DNA of 64,000 nucleotides from Streptomyces sp. NBC_00414 (GTDB taxonomy: Bacteria > Actinomycetota > Actinomycetes > Streptomycetales > Streptomycetaceae), in assembly GCF_036038375.1 (NCBI RefSeq), contig NZ_CP107935.1, forward strand, positions 7,254,001-7,318,000, given 5' to 3'. Position numbers and translations under genes: made by a program. This document shows, piece by piece, positions 63,910-64,000 of the stretch (position 1 is the stretch's first letter; each line of letters starts with the position of its first letter). A model generated the notes under the pieces. It was not told the origin of the DNA, searched no databases, and was given only the letters and a program-made list of their open reading frames with translations.

Positions 63910-64000
63910 CTACACCCCCGCCCCCTCGACGGCCCGAGGCAACAGCTCCGCGTTCCCCAGGACATCCGCCAGGTGCCGCTCGGCCACGGGCAGAACTTCC
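63910..64000 (-). CDS. lipB: LipB, octanoyltransferase (C-terminal end only)
   Basis: Thirty codons ending at the TAG at 63910-63912 encode EVLPVAERHLADVLGNAELL and a short tail, matching the C-terminus of lipoate-protein ligase B, which loads octanoate on target proteins before LipA acts. The start and catalytic domain lie beyond the window. Confidence 0.82.
   Translation of the reverse strand, partial: EVLPVAERHLADVLGNAELLPRAVEGAGV

Overview
The window is actinobacterial chromosome, almost certainly Streptomyces. Coding is very GC-rich with strong third-position G/C, gene content and order are Streptomyces-like (glnA2, glnE, malR-malEFG-aglA, a fused amylase-pullulanase, glnII, glnA, lipA-lipB), and two typical families of GC-rich intergenic palindromes occur.

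Layout: (1) 1-7.4 kb: end of nsrR, hmp with a clear NsrR operator, glnA2, a possible contractile-injection-system cargo protein, and HxlR/VOC/reductase genes. (2) 7.5-14.7 kb: glnE, an EamA exporter with a divergent LysR gene, a PAP2 membrane enzyme and malR. (3) 15.2-27.6 kb: a maltodextrin/starch module: malEFG ABC importer, intracellular alpha-glucosidase, secreted alpha-amylase and a secreted 1,822-residue amylase-pullulanase fusion, with LacI-type operators ahead of each unit. (4) 27.6-45.8 kb: regulatory and envelope genes (PP2C/receiver protein, TetR, a sigma-like membrane protein, TPR protein, lipoprotein, DUF1996 protein, two-component system), glnII under GlnR boxes, and small conserved genes. 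(5) 45.88-59.16 kb: a 13.3-kb low-GC integrated element. (6) 59.1-64 kb: glnA, an RDD protein, a DUF4191 protein, a small conserved gene, lipA and the end of lipB.

The highlight is the element. It sits in the 3' end of glnA between two copies of a 20-bp core. It encodes a tyrosine integrase, a leftward operon with an Lsr2-like protein, a replication-initiator-like protein, a GIY-YIG nuclease, small and large terminase, portal, scaffold, major capsid and head-completion proteins. It has no tail, tape-measure, lysis or host-recognition genes. Reading frames are intact, genes are coupled by 4-bp overlaps, and the block ends in a terminator. This is the expected design of a capsid-forming phage satellite that makes its own DNA-filled heads and borrows tails and lysis from a helper phage. 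A dyad-rich gap between the terminase genes is a candidate packaging site, and a 14-bp palindrome recurs at three control regions.

Host logic: three glutamine synthetase-family genes and glnE lie together, and two of them carry tandem GlnR boxes. The element rewrites the last codons of glnA and provides it with a substitute terminator.
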